Below are positions 35,301 to 42,852 of a stretch of DNA of 64,000 nt, in pieces. The notes under the pieces are model-generated. The model was not told where the DNA came from, searched no databases, and saw only the letters and a program-made list of their open reading frames with translations. This DNA comes from a virus: positions 1-64,000 of IMG/VR virus record IMGVR_UViG_3300035670_000192, one strand, 5' to 3'. Each line of letters opens with the position of its first letter. Within the stretch, counting starts at the first letter, position 1. The translations under genes were made by a program, and so were the position numbers.

Positions 35301-35574
35301 TATTGCAGTATTGAATTCCCCATCAACTGGTCAATGGTATCATATAGCAGTAACTAGAAGTGGAAGTACGTTTAGAACGTTTGCTAATGGAACCGAAACA
35401 GCAAATGTAACCTCGTCAGCTGCAGTATATTCGACAACTCAACCAGTAACGATTGGTTCTGGAACAGGCAGTACATCGATAAATGCATATATTGACGATC
35501 TTCGTATCACCAAGGGCTATGCTCGCTACACCTCTAACTTCACAGCACCAACTTCTGCGTTGAAGGATAAGTAA
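32350..35574 (+). CDS. Tail adhesin: tag + IPT/TIG + Ig-like + four LamG-type lectin domains
   Basis: 1074 aa, the largest fibre protein here. The tag NKLSGTAIQSGTITSTQL, TIG domain and Ig-like domain (LPTGISLASNGVISGTI) fill residues 1-215. Four LamG-like lectin repeats follow at about 220-435, 440-650, 655-865 and 870-1074, each with NYFDGSGDY/YFDGSGDYL, FGTGDFTIE, WxHVAVTRS and GYISNVRVVKGTALY-type strands. The last repeat ends YIDDLRITKGYARY...ALKDK, as in the protein at 29280. The probable role is glycan binding during adsorption. Confidence 0.78.
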   Translation: MPNKLSGTAIQSGTITSTQLSATLTTTIESGGGPKIASIIYPGDDTAANTNGGQTLYITGSGFKSNSTVYINGNNVPSVSYISASNLSFTGPALSSASYPVYVINPEDGATAILIPGLQVSGEPSWVTDATLSEQDAAGAWNISLSATGDAPLTYALAAGSSLPTGISLASNGVISGTITTPPEADTTYNFTVVATDAQNQDSSRAFSVTAKTGEGLLFANNVLLIHADGTNNQNNHTFLDSSNNNFTITRYGNASQGSYSPHSQTGWSNYFDGSGDYFAASNQISNFGTGDFTIECWVYKTGTTSVVLSNQDGGTDANYFVLDAINANVTFQIRDNSSQAYAYGPAMANNTWTHIAVTRSSNSVKVFVNGVSGDAVTISKSVTSRQFLIGAFLYTGFETYFGGYISNVRVVKGTALYTSNFTPSTTPLQPVTNTSILTCQSNRFVDEGPNNYTLTRNGDISVQPFGPFAPVITTANSNSVYFDGSGDYLTTASDAAFGFGTGDFTIEGWIYTNSSSTQRIISSSENNGELLLVNSGGNVYLNWFDGSSDFGNSSNFVPQNSWAHVAVTRSSGSVRLFINGTLSNTPATSTRSYGTRSVTVGIYGGDNSTQPFNGSISNLRILKGTALYTSSFTVPTSPLTAISNTSLLTCQSTTFIDNSTNALAITPSGNVRPRSFNPFGYVNTASAYSTANVGGSAYFDGSGDYLSAPDSTAYDFGTGDFTVEAWIYPTTASGVRILVGQYSGSDGFSLELTNTNTLTVWLEGSTIATSSGTVIANAWNHVAVSRSGSSLRLFINGAVDGTATNSTNISGSSSALYISSSASTPGAGVFTGYMSGVRVVKGTAVYTGAFALPSAPPTNIANTSLLLNFTNAGIFDQTAKNVIETVGDAKVSTAQFKYGSASMYFDGTGDYLTIPDSQSFNFGSGDFTIEMWIYFNAFSDGKAIITKGWSTVNAPFLIYTDGVQNKVKFYSSSNGSTWNIADGIAVLNSPSTGQWYHIAVTRSGSTFRTFANGTETANVTSSAAVYSTTQPVTIGSGTGSTSINAYIDDLRITKGYARYTSNFTAPTSALKDK

Positions 35575-35585
35575 TATCCGTATTG

Positions 35586-35593
35586 TATAAATA
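35586..35593 (+). promoter_or_regulatory. Late promoter, perfect TATAAATA
   Basis: Exact T4 late-promoter box in a 134-base intergenic gap, 115 bases before the secreted repeat protein. The rest of the gap is AT-rich with an AGGAG site at its end; no other structure is seen. It probably drives the 35709-40863 unit. Confidence 0.6.
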
Positions 35594-35708
35594 TAGAGTA
35601 AATAAAACAGAGAATTGATGAATTTTGTCATTTAACTGCTGATTTTCTAGTTTCTAGGAAACTAAATTATGTTTTTGTCATAAAGACATAAGAATTTCAG
35701 GAGAAAAA

Positions 35709-37430
35709 ATGAAGAAGTTATTTCTTGCCCTACTATTCGCAGTAGGTGCATCTCAGGCATTCGGTCAAGCAACAGAGACCGTTTCAACATCTACAGTCAC
35801 TAGCACAAGCACTGTAGACACAACGTCCACGAACACCAACACAAATACCAACACGAACACGAACTATAACACAGACGTGTCAACATCAACTTCGACGAGC
35901 GATAATACCAACACAAATTATAACACAAATACGTCGACTTCGACGAGTGATAATACTAACACGAATTATAATACAAATACGTCGACTTCAACAAGCGACA
36001 ACACCAACACTAACTACAATACAAATACTTCGACGTCTACTTCGACGAGCGATAATACCAACACGAACGTCAATACAAATACGTCAACATCCACAAATAC
36101 GAATACCAACTATAATAATATGTCTGGTGAGGTGACGTATAATAACAACAATACTACAACTTCGACGAACACGAATAATAATAACAATACGTCGACGGTA
36201 ACAAGTACAAACACGAATAATAATACGTCAACAAACACCAATTACAATTATGGTGATACAACGACGAATAATACAAACACGAATGTAAACACAAACACTT
36301 CTACCTCGACAAACACGAATAATAACAACAATGTAAATACGTCGACTGCAACCAACACAAATATGAACACGAATGTGAATACGTCAACTGCTACTAACAA
36401 TAACAATAACGTAAACACTTCGACTTCATCTAATACAAATAATAACACCAACACAAACTATAACGTAAACAGTGGAACTCAGACGTTCAATAATAACAAT
36501 AACACGAACGTAACTTCCAACAATACAAATACGAATGTTAATAACACAACATCCAACAATACAAACACGAACTTTAATAATAATGTTTCAACATCTACGA
36601 ACGTGAACACGAATAATAATAACAATAACAGCGTTTCTGTGAATACAAATAATAACAATAACGTGAGCACTTCTACCAATACGAACAATAACAATAATAA
36701 TCTATCTGGTGAAGTAACATATAATAATAACAACACAAATAACACTACTGTAAACTCGAATAATAAAAACGAGAATGTGAATACATCTACTTCAACAAAC
36801 ACCAATAATAACAACAACGTTTCCACAAACACGAACTATAATAATAGTGTAAGCAATAGTGTTTCAAACAACACAAACAAAAACGAAAATGTCAACACCT
36901 CAACAAGTGTGAACAAGAACGAAAACGTGAATAAGAGCGAAAGCACAAGTCAGAGTAACGTGAAAACAGAGAACACGAATACGAATATCAATCGTAACGA
37001 AAACATTACAAAGTCTGAAACAACAATTAAAGCACCTCCTGCTAGTGCTATCGCTCCAATGATCTCAACATATAGCCAAGACGTCTGCGTGTCAGGCGTT
37101 TCTGGCGCTGTTCAGACTCAAGTCTTTGGTCTTTCTGCTGGTAAAGCCGTTCGCGATATGAATTGCGAAAGATTAAAATTATCAAAGACTCTATACGACA
37201 TGGGCATGAAAGTTGCTGCTGTATCAATGATGTGTCAAGACGAAAGAGTCTTCAAGGCTATGGAAATGGCTGGCACACCTTGCCCATATATGGGTAAGAT
37301 TGGTAAGGATGCAACAGAACAGTGGAATGAAAATAAAGAAGATCGTCCAGACTTCAAAAAGAAGTGGTGGAAAATTTGGGGTAACAACACAGAAACTTCT
37401 GAAGATCTACCAGTAGCATCTGGTGGCTAA
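35709..37430 (+). CDS. Secreted Ser/Thr/Asn-repeat protein with conserved C-terminal domain
   Basis: 573 aa. Signal peptide MKKLFLALLFAVGASQAFG. From about residue 28 to 435 almost only Thr, Asn and Ser occur, in units such as NTNTNYNTNTSTST and NNNNVNTSTST, with two copies of LSGEVTYNNNNT-like inserts (MSGEVTYNNNNT, LSGEVTYNNNNT). The last 110 residues form a normal domain with four Cys (DVCVSGVSGAVQTQVFGLSAG, MNCERLKLSKTLYDMG, MCQDERVFKAM, GTPCPYMG), conserved in marine phages as far as I recall. It is likely exported or surface-exposed, and the repeat could be a stalk. The stop overlaps the next start. Confidence 0.68.
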   Translation: MKKLFLALLFAVGASQAFGQATETVSTSTVTSTSTVDTTSTNTNTNTNTNTNYNTDVSTSTSTSDNTNTNYNTNTSTSTSDNTNTNYNTNTSTSTSDNTNTNYNTNTSTSTSTSDNTNTNVNTNTSTSTNTNTNYNNMSGEVTYNNNNTTTSTNTNNNNNTSTVTSTNTNNNTSTNTNYNYGDTTTNNTNTNVNTNTSTSTNTNNNNNVNTSTATNTNMNTNVNTSTATNNNNNVNTSTSSNTNNNTNTNYNVNSGTQTFNNNNNTNVTSNNTNTNVNNTTSNNTNTNFNNNVSTSTNVNTNNNNNNSVSVNTNNNNNVSTSTNTNNNNNNLSGEVTYNNNNTNNTTVNSNNKNENVNTSTSTNTNNNNNVSTNTNYNNSVSNSVSNNTNKNENVNTSTSVNKNENVNKSESTSQSNVKTENTNTNINRNENITKSETTIKAPPASAIAPMISTYSQDVCVSGVSGAVQTQVFGLSAGKAVRDMNCERLKLSKTLYDMGMKVAAVSMMCQDERVFKAMEMAGTPCPYMGKIGKDATEQWNENKEDRPDFKKKWWKIWGNNTETSEDLPVASGG

Positions 37431-39841
37431 TGAAGAATTTATTCCTTGCTCTATTAGTGGCAATGGTTGCTCCTGCCTTCGGGCAGGTTGCAGCCTACAC
37501 TGATCCAGTTGCTGAACAAACATACACTGTTATTCAACAGCAAACAGCCACGCCTATTGAAGAAATAAAGAACACTGGTGGAATCGCATTGACATTATAT
37601 GATGATGGTGTGTCTAATCCAATAGACTTGCCGTTTGAATTTTACTTTTATGGCAATCCATATGATTCTGTTTTCGTATCTCAAAACGGTTTTATAAGTT
37701 TTACAAGTAATGCTAACGGATGCTGCTCTGGCAATGCATTGCCATTCTTTTCAGACAATCCTTATTATAATATGAACAATTCTATCTTTGGTATGTGGTC
37801 TGATCTTGCAGATTTCAACAATCCTGGCAATCCATATTATCAATCATTCAATGATCGCTTTGTTGTTGGCTGGTATGGCGTTGATGAACTAGGAACATCA
37901 AATAAATTCACATACGAAATTACATTGTTTTCTAACAATGACTTTTCTATAAACTATGGATCATTTGATTATCTTGGTCCAACAGGAAGAACATTTACTT
38001 CTGGTTTCCAAGGTGATCAGGCTGGTGAATCGTATCAAATCTATAATGGTAATAATCCAAGCGGTTTACAAAATACAACTTATTATGTTCAGTCCAGTGA
38101 AGTTGTACCAATACCTGAACCAGAACAACCAATTGCACCTGATTGCAATATAAACCCAACAGATCCAACTTGCATTATCAATTCGATAATTGATGATCAA
38201 GAAGAAACCTATTTTGCTGACGAAAATTCTGGTTTTGACGATGGCTCTGATGATGGCGGTAGTGTATTTGAAGAAGAGGAAGAACAAGATATTGCCATAG
38301 AAGAAGAAACCTTTGTAGCAGCTGAAGATCCTATAGAAGAAGAAACATTTACCGAAGAACCTGAATCATTAGAGGAAATGTTAGCTGATGATGATTCTGC
38401 AGATGAGAGTTTAGATAGTATTGAAGAAACTCTTGTTGCTAAAGAATTGAACGACGAGCAAAAATCAAACGAACTTGCTGATTCTATTGCAACGAATGTA
38501 CTAGAGGCAGCATTGGCAATCGCTGCTGATACAACAGCATTAAGTATTGGTGGTAGTTCTGGTTCACCTTCATCATCTACGAATAATGCAGCCAGTGCAG
38601 CATCAAATCAAACTGTAGAATCAGCAATTGAAGCGATCGAGTCAGCAACGCAATCAGAATCAACAACGTCTGAGACTCTAGTATTTGCTTCGACGACAGA
38701 ATCGGTGCAAGAAACGACAGCAGCTGCTGCCACAACTTCTGATGCTTCAGATTTAATCAGTTCAGATTTATCATCAGCAGATGCTCTCGATATCCTAGAA
38801 ACTGGACGCGCATTGGGTCAAGAGTCACTTTTGGCTACTATGAGTATGACAGAGATGGCTGCAACCGAATCCATGAATCAAGCAGAAAGTGTTGCTGTAG
38901 AATCTTCATCTGAATCATTAGTAGCCTCTGCTGCTTCTGTTGCCGAAACCGCTATAGTTGCATCCTTTGAAACACAAGAGCAGCAGCAATCAAACGAAGT
39001 AGAAACTTCCAACATCGAAAGTTCAATTCAAGAACAAGCTGAACAAAATAACGAAACTCTTGTCGCTGATACTTCTATGGAACAAACTCAAGAAACTGTT
39101 TCTTTTGAAGTTGAGCAAGTTGCTGAATCTATGATACCTCAGCAATCTCAAGATTTTATGGTTGAGACGCAAACTGAAGAGGTTGTCGTTGCTGATACGA
39201 ATGTCATTGAATCATCAAACGAAATGCAAGACACATCAATGATGGTAGAAAATACTCAAGAAGAGCAACAAAGCGCTGTTGAGTTTACTACCGTAGAACA
39301 AACTATGGAAATGTTTGCAGAAAATATCAACAGTCAAGTTCAATCAGAGCAAGAAGAACTTGAGAATAGTATTATTCAGCAAGCAATCGCGTCATCACAA
39401 CAAAGTGAAGACAATAACAGTATGGGCTTTGCGGAAGCAGAAGCAATGACAATAGCCAATGATCCTGCTCTCGCAAATGCTTTCAATGTTCAACCCAATA
39501 CAGCAAGTCTAGAATTGCTTGGTGTTCTTGGTAGCGCAGGTCAAGAAAAGTCTGACGCTGAACTTCGTGCTGAACAAGTCGTGGCAGCAAATAAAGAAGA
39601 ACAAGATGCTATCAATGCAAACTATATGGAAGCAGATCAATCTGGTATTCTTGCTGCCATTGGTTCTGAAACTGATGTGAGTGCCTATAGAACTGCGATG
39701 TTGAGAGATAATAATGTATGGTACAAACCAGAGGACATATACAAGGGCGTGATCATTAAAGACAACGTTCGTGGCTCATACTTTCTAGAAAAAGGAAATA
39801 CAGACACTTATAAAAAGATGGTCGAAGAGCAATATAAGTAA
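37430..39841 (+). CDS. Secreted acidic protein with nidogen-like N-terminal domain
   Basis: 803 aa. Signal peptide MKNLFLALLVAMVAPAFG. Residues 25-225 look like a nidogen/extracellular beta domain (LPFEFYFYGNPYDSVFVSQNGFISF, FGMWSDLADF, NDRFVVGWYGV, TYEITLFSNNDFSINYG). Residues 240-720 are a long disordered Glu/Ser/Thr/Ala region (EEEEQDIAIEEE, then SESLVASAASVAETAIV-type runs). The last 60 residues (AYRTAMLRDNNVWYKPEDIYKG ... GNTDTYKKMVEEQYK) form a conserved end. It may work with the preceding secreted protein; function unknown. Confidence 0.62.
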   Translation: MKNLFLALLVAMVAPAFGQVAAYTDPVAEQTYTVIQQQTATPIEEIKNTGGIALTLYDDGVSNPIDLPFEFYFYGNPYDSVFVSQNGFISFTSNANGCCSGNALPFFSDNPYYNMNNSIFGMWSDLADFNNPGNPYYQSFNDRFVVGWYGVDELGTSNKFTYEITLFSNNDFSINYGSFDYLGPTGRTFTSGFQGDQAGESYQIYNGNNPSGLQNTTYYVQSSEVVPIPEPEQPIAPDCNINPTDPTCIINSIIDDQEETYFADENSGFDDGSDDGGSVFEEEEEQDIAIEEETFVAAEDPIEEETFTEEPESLEEMLADDDSADESLDSIEETLVAKELNDEQKSNELADSIATNVLEAALAIAADTTALSIGGSSGSPSSSTNNAASAASNQTVESAIEAIESATQSESTTSETLVFASTTESVQETTAAAATTSDASDLISSDLSSADALDILETGRALGQESLLATMSMTEMAATESMNQAESVAVESSSESLVASAASVAETAIVASFETQEQQQSNEVETSNIESSIQEQAEQNNETLVADTSMEQTQETVSFEVEQVAESMIPQQSQDFMVETQTEEVVVADTNVIESSNEMQDTSMMVENTQEEQQSAVEFTTVEQTMEMFAENINSQVQSEQEELENSIIQQAIASSQQSEDNNSMGFAEAEAMTIANDPALANAFNVQPNTASLELLGVLGSAGQEKSDAELRAEQVVAANKEEQDAINANYMEADQSGILAAIGSETDVSAYRTAMLRDNNVWYKPEDIYKGVIIKDNVRGSYFLEKGNTDTYKKMVEEQYK

Positions 39842-40284
39842 TGCTAGCAGAACTCGCAGCAATTAATGCCGCATACGCTGTGATTAAAGAAGTGATAAGT
39901 AATGGCAGAGAACTCGGAGAATGCGCTGGGCACTTGGGCAACTTCTTTCATAATAAACAAAAATTAGAAACGAAAGTTGTCAATACCACCGCAATCGAAA
40001 GAACTCAGTTAGAAGAATTTTTTGCTTTGGAAGAAGCACGAAGGAAAGAAAAAGAACTTAAAGATTATATGTTAATTGCAGGTCGACCTGGTTTATGGGA
40101 TGACTGGATAAAGTTTCAAAGAGCGCATGCGCAGAAAGAATTGGAAGAGGCGCAAGCACGAAGAAGGGCTGCATTGATAGCAGCGCAAAAAGAAGAAGAA
40201 TTGATTCTAATGACATGTATTGGAATTTTATTTTTTATATTTGTTGGAATTATATTTGGTTTTGTTTATATCATAACAAGATAA
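39841..40284 (+). CDS. Coiled-coil protein with C-terminal membrane anchor
   Basis: 147 aa. A helical start (LAELAAINAAYAVIKEVISNGRELG), a long charged coiled coil (LEEFFALEEARRKEKELKDYM, AGRPGLWDDWIKFQRAHA, KELEEAQARRRAALIAAQKEEE) and a single C-terminal transmembrane segment (about 124-145) are visible. Similar proteins follow the same secreted genes in marine T4-like phages in my memory. It overlaps the previous stop by one base. A membrane-tethered structural role is inferred. Confidence 0.62.
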   Translation: MLAELAAINAAYAVIKEVISNGRELGECAGHLGNFFHNKQKLETKVVNTTAIERTQLEEFFALEEARRKEKELKDYMLIAGRPGLWDDWIKFQRAHAQKELEEAQARRRAALIAAQKEEELILMTCIGILFFIFVGIIFGFVYIITR

Positions 40285-40308
40285 AAGTTTTACAGAGGAA
40301 TAGCATCG

Positions 40309-40863
40309 ATGAGTAAGGATATAGACGAAAAAGTAGATCAATTAGAAGCAGCCAAGGAACAGTATATGAGCGAAAATACTGTTATTAGCATTGGCGGTTA
40401 TGCATTCACACCAGCCAAACTTATGATCGCTGGCGGTATTGTTTCAACGGTTCTTGGCGGTCTCTATGGTGCATTTGAAGTCTATAAAGACTATATGGAC
40501 ATGAAAGCACAGATTCAAGAATACGTTGCCCCAGACCTATCTGGCATTCAAGAACGTATGACTAAACTTGAACAGAAGATCGATAATGCCGTTGTATTGG
40601 TAGACGAAAGTAACGATATTATTCGCGATGTTCGTACCGACCTAAAGGGTGATATTGATTCCCTTCAAGCAGATGTCGATGCAGCAGAGCGTAGAAATCG
40701 CGAACTCGATAAGGAAGTTCGTGGATTCGTCGCAACAACAGATCGCGATATGTCAGGTCGATTAAGAACGATCGAGCGCGAAACAGACGCTAAATTAAAG
40801 GAATTAGAGAAGAAAGTCGACGATAAAATTCAAAAAGCCTGGGAAAACCCGTTGGCTAAATAG
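40309..40863 (+). CDS. Coiled-coil membrane protein
   Basis: 184 aa. A short charged start, one hydrophobic segment at about 40-60 (KLMIAGGIVSTVLGGLYGAF), then a long predicted coiled coil to the C-terminus (GIQERMTKLEQKIDNAVVLV ... TIERETDAKLKELEKKVDDK). No family recognised. It forms a pair with the previous anchored coiled-coil protein. Confidence 0.58.
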   Translation: MSKDIDEKVDQLEAAKEQYMSENTVISIGGYAFTPAKLMIAGGIVSTVLGGLYGAFEVYKDYMDMKAQIQEYVAPDLSGIQERMTKLEQKIDNAVVLVDESNDIIRDVRTDLKGDIDSLQADVDAAERRNRELDKEVRGFVATTDRDMSGRLRTIERETDAKLKELEKKVDDKIQKAWENPLAK

Positions 40864-40872
40864 GAACGTGAG

Positions 40873-41037
40873 ATGGAAACATTATGTCTCCGCAATGCTC
40901 AGACGCGATATATTGTGAGTATTGGTAATAAGATTCTAATTGTAACGCACGATTATCATTTTGCGAAACGATTGGAGGCAGAGGTTCGCGGTCGTAAAAT
41001 AACTGATGAATCTTATACTATTCTTGTTAGGAGATAA
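40873..41037 (+). CDS. Small protein (54 aa), unknown function
   Basis: Open frame METLCLRNAQTRYIVSIG ... ESYTILVRR, 54 aa, with a GTGAG site before the ATG and a stop 2 bases before the next gene. It fills the only space in this run of genes, and the composition looks protein-like (beta strands and one helix). Too short to assign. Confidence 0.5.
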   Translation: METLCLRNAQTRYIVSIGNKILIVTHDYHFAKRLEAEVRGRKITDESYTILVRR

Positions 41038-41039
41038 AA

Positions 41040-41279
41040 ATGAATCTATTTGCAAATTTAAAATCAATGCTATCGGACGGTGAAAACGGTTCGGTGTCAT
41101 CAAAACGAGTCATTACAGTTATGGCAACATTTTTAGTTGCTTTGGCATTTGTATTGAATTTGTTTTGGGGATTCGTTGTTGAGAAGTTTATGTACGACTC
41201 AATGATGATGATCGTGTTGGGTGGTCTTGGTACAACTGTCGCTGAGAAGTTTGCTCCAAAAAAACCACCTGTTGCTTAA
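41040..41279 (+). CDS. Holin-like small membrane protein
   Basis: 79 aa. An amphipathic N-terminus, two transmembrane segments at about 26-46 (ITVMATFLVALAFVLNLFWGF) and 52-66 (MYDSMMMIVLGGLGTT), and a short basic tail (EKFAPKKPP). This size and topology fit a class II-type holin, and the gene heads a cassette with a secreted nuclease and a spanin pair. No sequence signature proves it. Confidence 0.55.
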   Translation: MNLFANLKSMLSDGENGSVSSKRVITVMATFLVALAFVLNLFWGFVVEKFMYDSMMMIVLGGLGTTVAEKFAPKKPPVA

Positions 41280-41292
41280 TTAACAGGAGAAG

Positions 41293-41514
41293 ATGATGGA
41301 TACATTAATTGTATTGTTATTAGTTGCTGTTGCTGCTTGGGTTGGCTGGAAATTGTGGAAAAATCCAGACGCAAACAATGACGGCGTTGTTGATCACAAA
41401 GACGTTGTGCATGCTGCTAAAGAAGTTGCTACGGAAGCAAAAACGGAAGCAGTTGCTGCTGCTGGTAAAGCAGTTGAAAAAGTGAAAAAGGCTCGTGCAA
41501 AGAAGGCGAAGTAA
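41293..41514 (+). CDS. Membrane-anchored small protein with EF-hand-like loop
   Basis: 73 aa. N-terminal membrane segment (LIVLLLVAVAAWVGWKLW), then DANNDGVVDHKDV, which fits a calcium-binding EF-hand/dockerin loop (D-x-N-x-D-G-x-V-D), and an Ala/Lys/Glu helical tail. Two start codons (41293, 41296) are possible. The stop overlaps the nuclease start (TAATG). Role unknown. Confidence 0.55.
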   Translation: MMDTLIVLLLVAVAAWVGWKLWKNPDANNDGVVDHKDVVHAAKEVATEAKTEAVAAAGKAVEKVKKARAKKAK

Positions 41515-41933
41515 TGAAAAAGTTATTAGCCTTTTCTTTGCTGTTCTTTTCAAGTGTGACAATTGCAAATCCATATGACTTCAAAATCTTGAAAGTCAGT
41601 GATGGTGATACAGTGGTGTTTGAAGCACCATTTATGCCAGCACCATTGAAACCTCAATTGAGTTTGAGAATTCTTGGTGTTGACACGCCAGAAAAGGGTG
41701 CACGCGCTGGTTGCCCAGCAGAGGCTGCTGCGGCAGAAAAAGCCAGCGCGTTTACCAAAAACCTTGTCGCTAATGCTCAGAAGATTCAAGTCGAATTGAA
41801 GGCGCACGACAAGTTTGGTGGGCGTGTTCTTGGTGATCTAATTGTCGATGGTCAGAGATTATCTGAACTGTTGATTCAAAACGGTCATGCTCGAGCATAC
41901 TTTGGTGAAAAGAAACAATCATGGTGTAATTGA
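41514..41933 (+). CDS. Secreted staphylococcal-type thermonuclease (SNase-like)
   Basis: 139 aa with signal peptide MKKLLAFSLLFFSSVTIA. The SNase core has DGDT (Asp30/Asp32), LRILGVDTPE giving Arg52, Asp57 and Glu60, and KFGGRVLGDL giving Arg104; these match the catalytic Arg35, Asp40, Glu43 and Arg87 of the S. aureus enzyme with the same spacing for the first three. LLIQNGHARAYFG is also typical. It would be a Ca-dependent periplasmic or released nuclease. It sits inside the lysis-type cassette; possible roles are clearing DNA released at lysis or destroying DNA of competing phages at the envelope. Confidence 0.82.
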   Translation: MKKLLAFSLLFFSSVTIANPYDFKILKVSDGDTVVFEAPFMPAPLKPQLSLRILGVDTPEKGARAGCPAEAAAAEKASAFTKNLVANAQKIQVELKAHDKFGGRVLGDLIVDGQRLSELLIQNGHARAYFGEKKQSWCN

Positions 41934-42100
41934 TGTTTATACTAGAACCTTTTGCAATTCCGTTCATTTACTTGTTCAAGTGGTTGGCTGAATTGTTTTT
42001 ATTATTGTCTAATTCAACATACTGGCTTTATTCAAAATTGCTTGGAGCCAGCATTTGGTTGAGTGATCAAGTTGAGAGTAATATCTGGCCAAAGGAATAA
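41933..42100 (+). CDS. Small hydrophobic protein (55 aa)
   Basis: Open frame MFILEPFAIPFIYLFKWL ... ESNIWPKE overlapping the nuclease stop by one base (TGATG). It is aromatic and hydrophobic with one or two possible membrane segments. It ends 3 bases before the next ATG. A membrane or lysis-accessory role is possible. Confidence 0.5.
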   Translation: MFILEPFAIPFIYLFKWLAELFLLLSNSTYWLYSKLLGASIWLSDQVESNIWPKE

Positions 42101-42103
42101 ATT

Positions 42104-42667
42104 ATGCTTATACCATTGCCATATAAGATCCTTGCGGTGGTTCTTGTAGTTGGTGGCGCATTTGCTGCTGGTTACAAAAAAGGAACATCTGCTGGTGAAG
42201 TCATGATTCAACAAGCGGCTAACGAAGCAGAGCAGTTGAAGATTGAACTTGAAAAAGAACAAAACAATATCAAAGAGCGTGTTGTGACTGAATACGTCGA
42301 CAAGATTAAAGTTGTCAAAGAACGTGAAGTCATCTATCAAAACGCTGCTGAAAACGAAGTCAAGGGCAAATACAATCTAACCAATGGTTGGGTTTATCTG
42401 CACGACGCCAGCGTTCAAGGGCAACAGCTTGATCCACAAAAGACAACTGATGATACTGATTCAGTTGTAAAAGACAATCAAGCACTTGGTACTGTATTGG
42501 CAAATTATTCTATTTGTTTACAAAATGCTCAGCAACTTGTAAGTTTGCAATCATGGATTCTTGAGACAAAGGCGTCAGTAGACAAACAAAATGCTGATCG
42601 TGGATTAGATATTAGTTTACCTGATATGCCAAAAATGCCATGGAAGAAAGAGGAGGCTGCACAATGA
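42104..42667 (+). CDS. Inner-membrane spanin-like protein (Rz-like)
   Basis: 187 aa. One N-terminal transmembrane segment (ILAVVLVVGGAFAAGY), then a periplasmic coiled coil (EAEQLKIELEKEQNNIKERVV ... IKVVKEREVIYQ) and a less regular C-terminus with two Cys absent from most of the chain. This is the plan of an i-spanin. The small lipoprotein gene starts within its last codons, the usual Rz/Rz1 overlap. I infer a two-component spanin for outer-membrane disruption. Confidence 0.65.
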   Translation: MLIPLPYKILAVVLVVGGAFAAGYKKGTSAGEVMIQQAANEAEQLKIELEKEQNNIKERVVTEYVDKIKVVKEREVIYQNAAENEVKGKYNLTNGWVYLHDASVQGQQLDPQKTTDDTDSVVKDNQALGTVLANYSICLQNAQQLVSLQSWILETKASVDKQNADRGLDISLPDMPKMPWKKEEAAQ

Positions 42668-42852
42668 GATTTCTCGTAGCACTTTCTTTTTTGTTTCTTG
42701 CTGCTTGTGGTAATCCATTAACTCGTTTGGTACCAAAGATTGAAATGCCAGCACCACCTGCAGATTTAATGAAACCGCCGCAACCATTAAAAACAATTGT
42801 TCCACCTGTAACACCCCAATCGGAGTTAACGAGAGATGTCCCACTTAAATGA
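42664..42852 (+). CDS. Outer-membrane lipoprotein, o-spanin-like (Rz1-like)
   Basis: 62 aa. Signal peptide with lipobox LAAC and predicted lipidated Cys15, then a short Pro-rich mature part (EMPAPPADLMKPPQPLK, VPPVTPQ), as in Rz1 proteins. I use ATG 42664 with its GAGGAGG site because it gives a clean signal peptide; ATG 42640 would add eight residues. It overlaps the Rz-like gene by four bases and the next gene by 17. Confidence 0.68.
   Translation: MRFLVALSFLFLAACGNPLTRLVPKIEMPAPPADLMKPPQPLKTIVPPVTPQSELTRDVPLK

Noticed and set aside
19722-35574. Diversity-generating retroelement at the adhesin locus
   Set aside because: No reverse transcriptase gene and no template/variable repeat pair with adenine-specific changes seen in the window.
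35800-37000. CRISPR-like or tandem-repeat array look of the AAC/ACG/AAT repeats
   Set aside because: The repeat is in frame throughout one open reading frame with a signal peptide and a conserved C-terminal domain; there are no regular repeat-spacer units.
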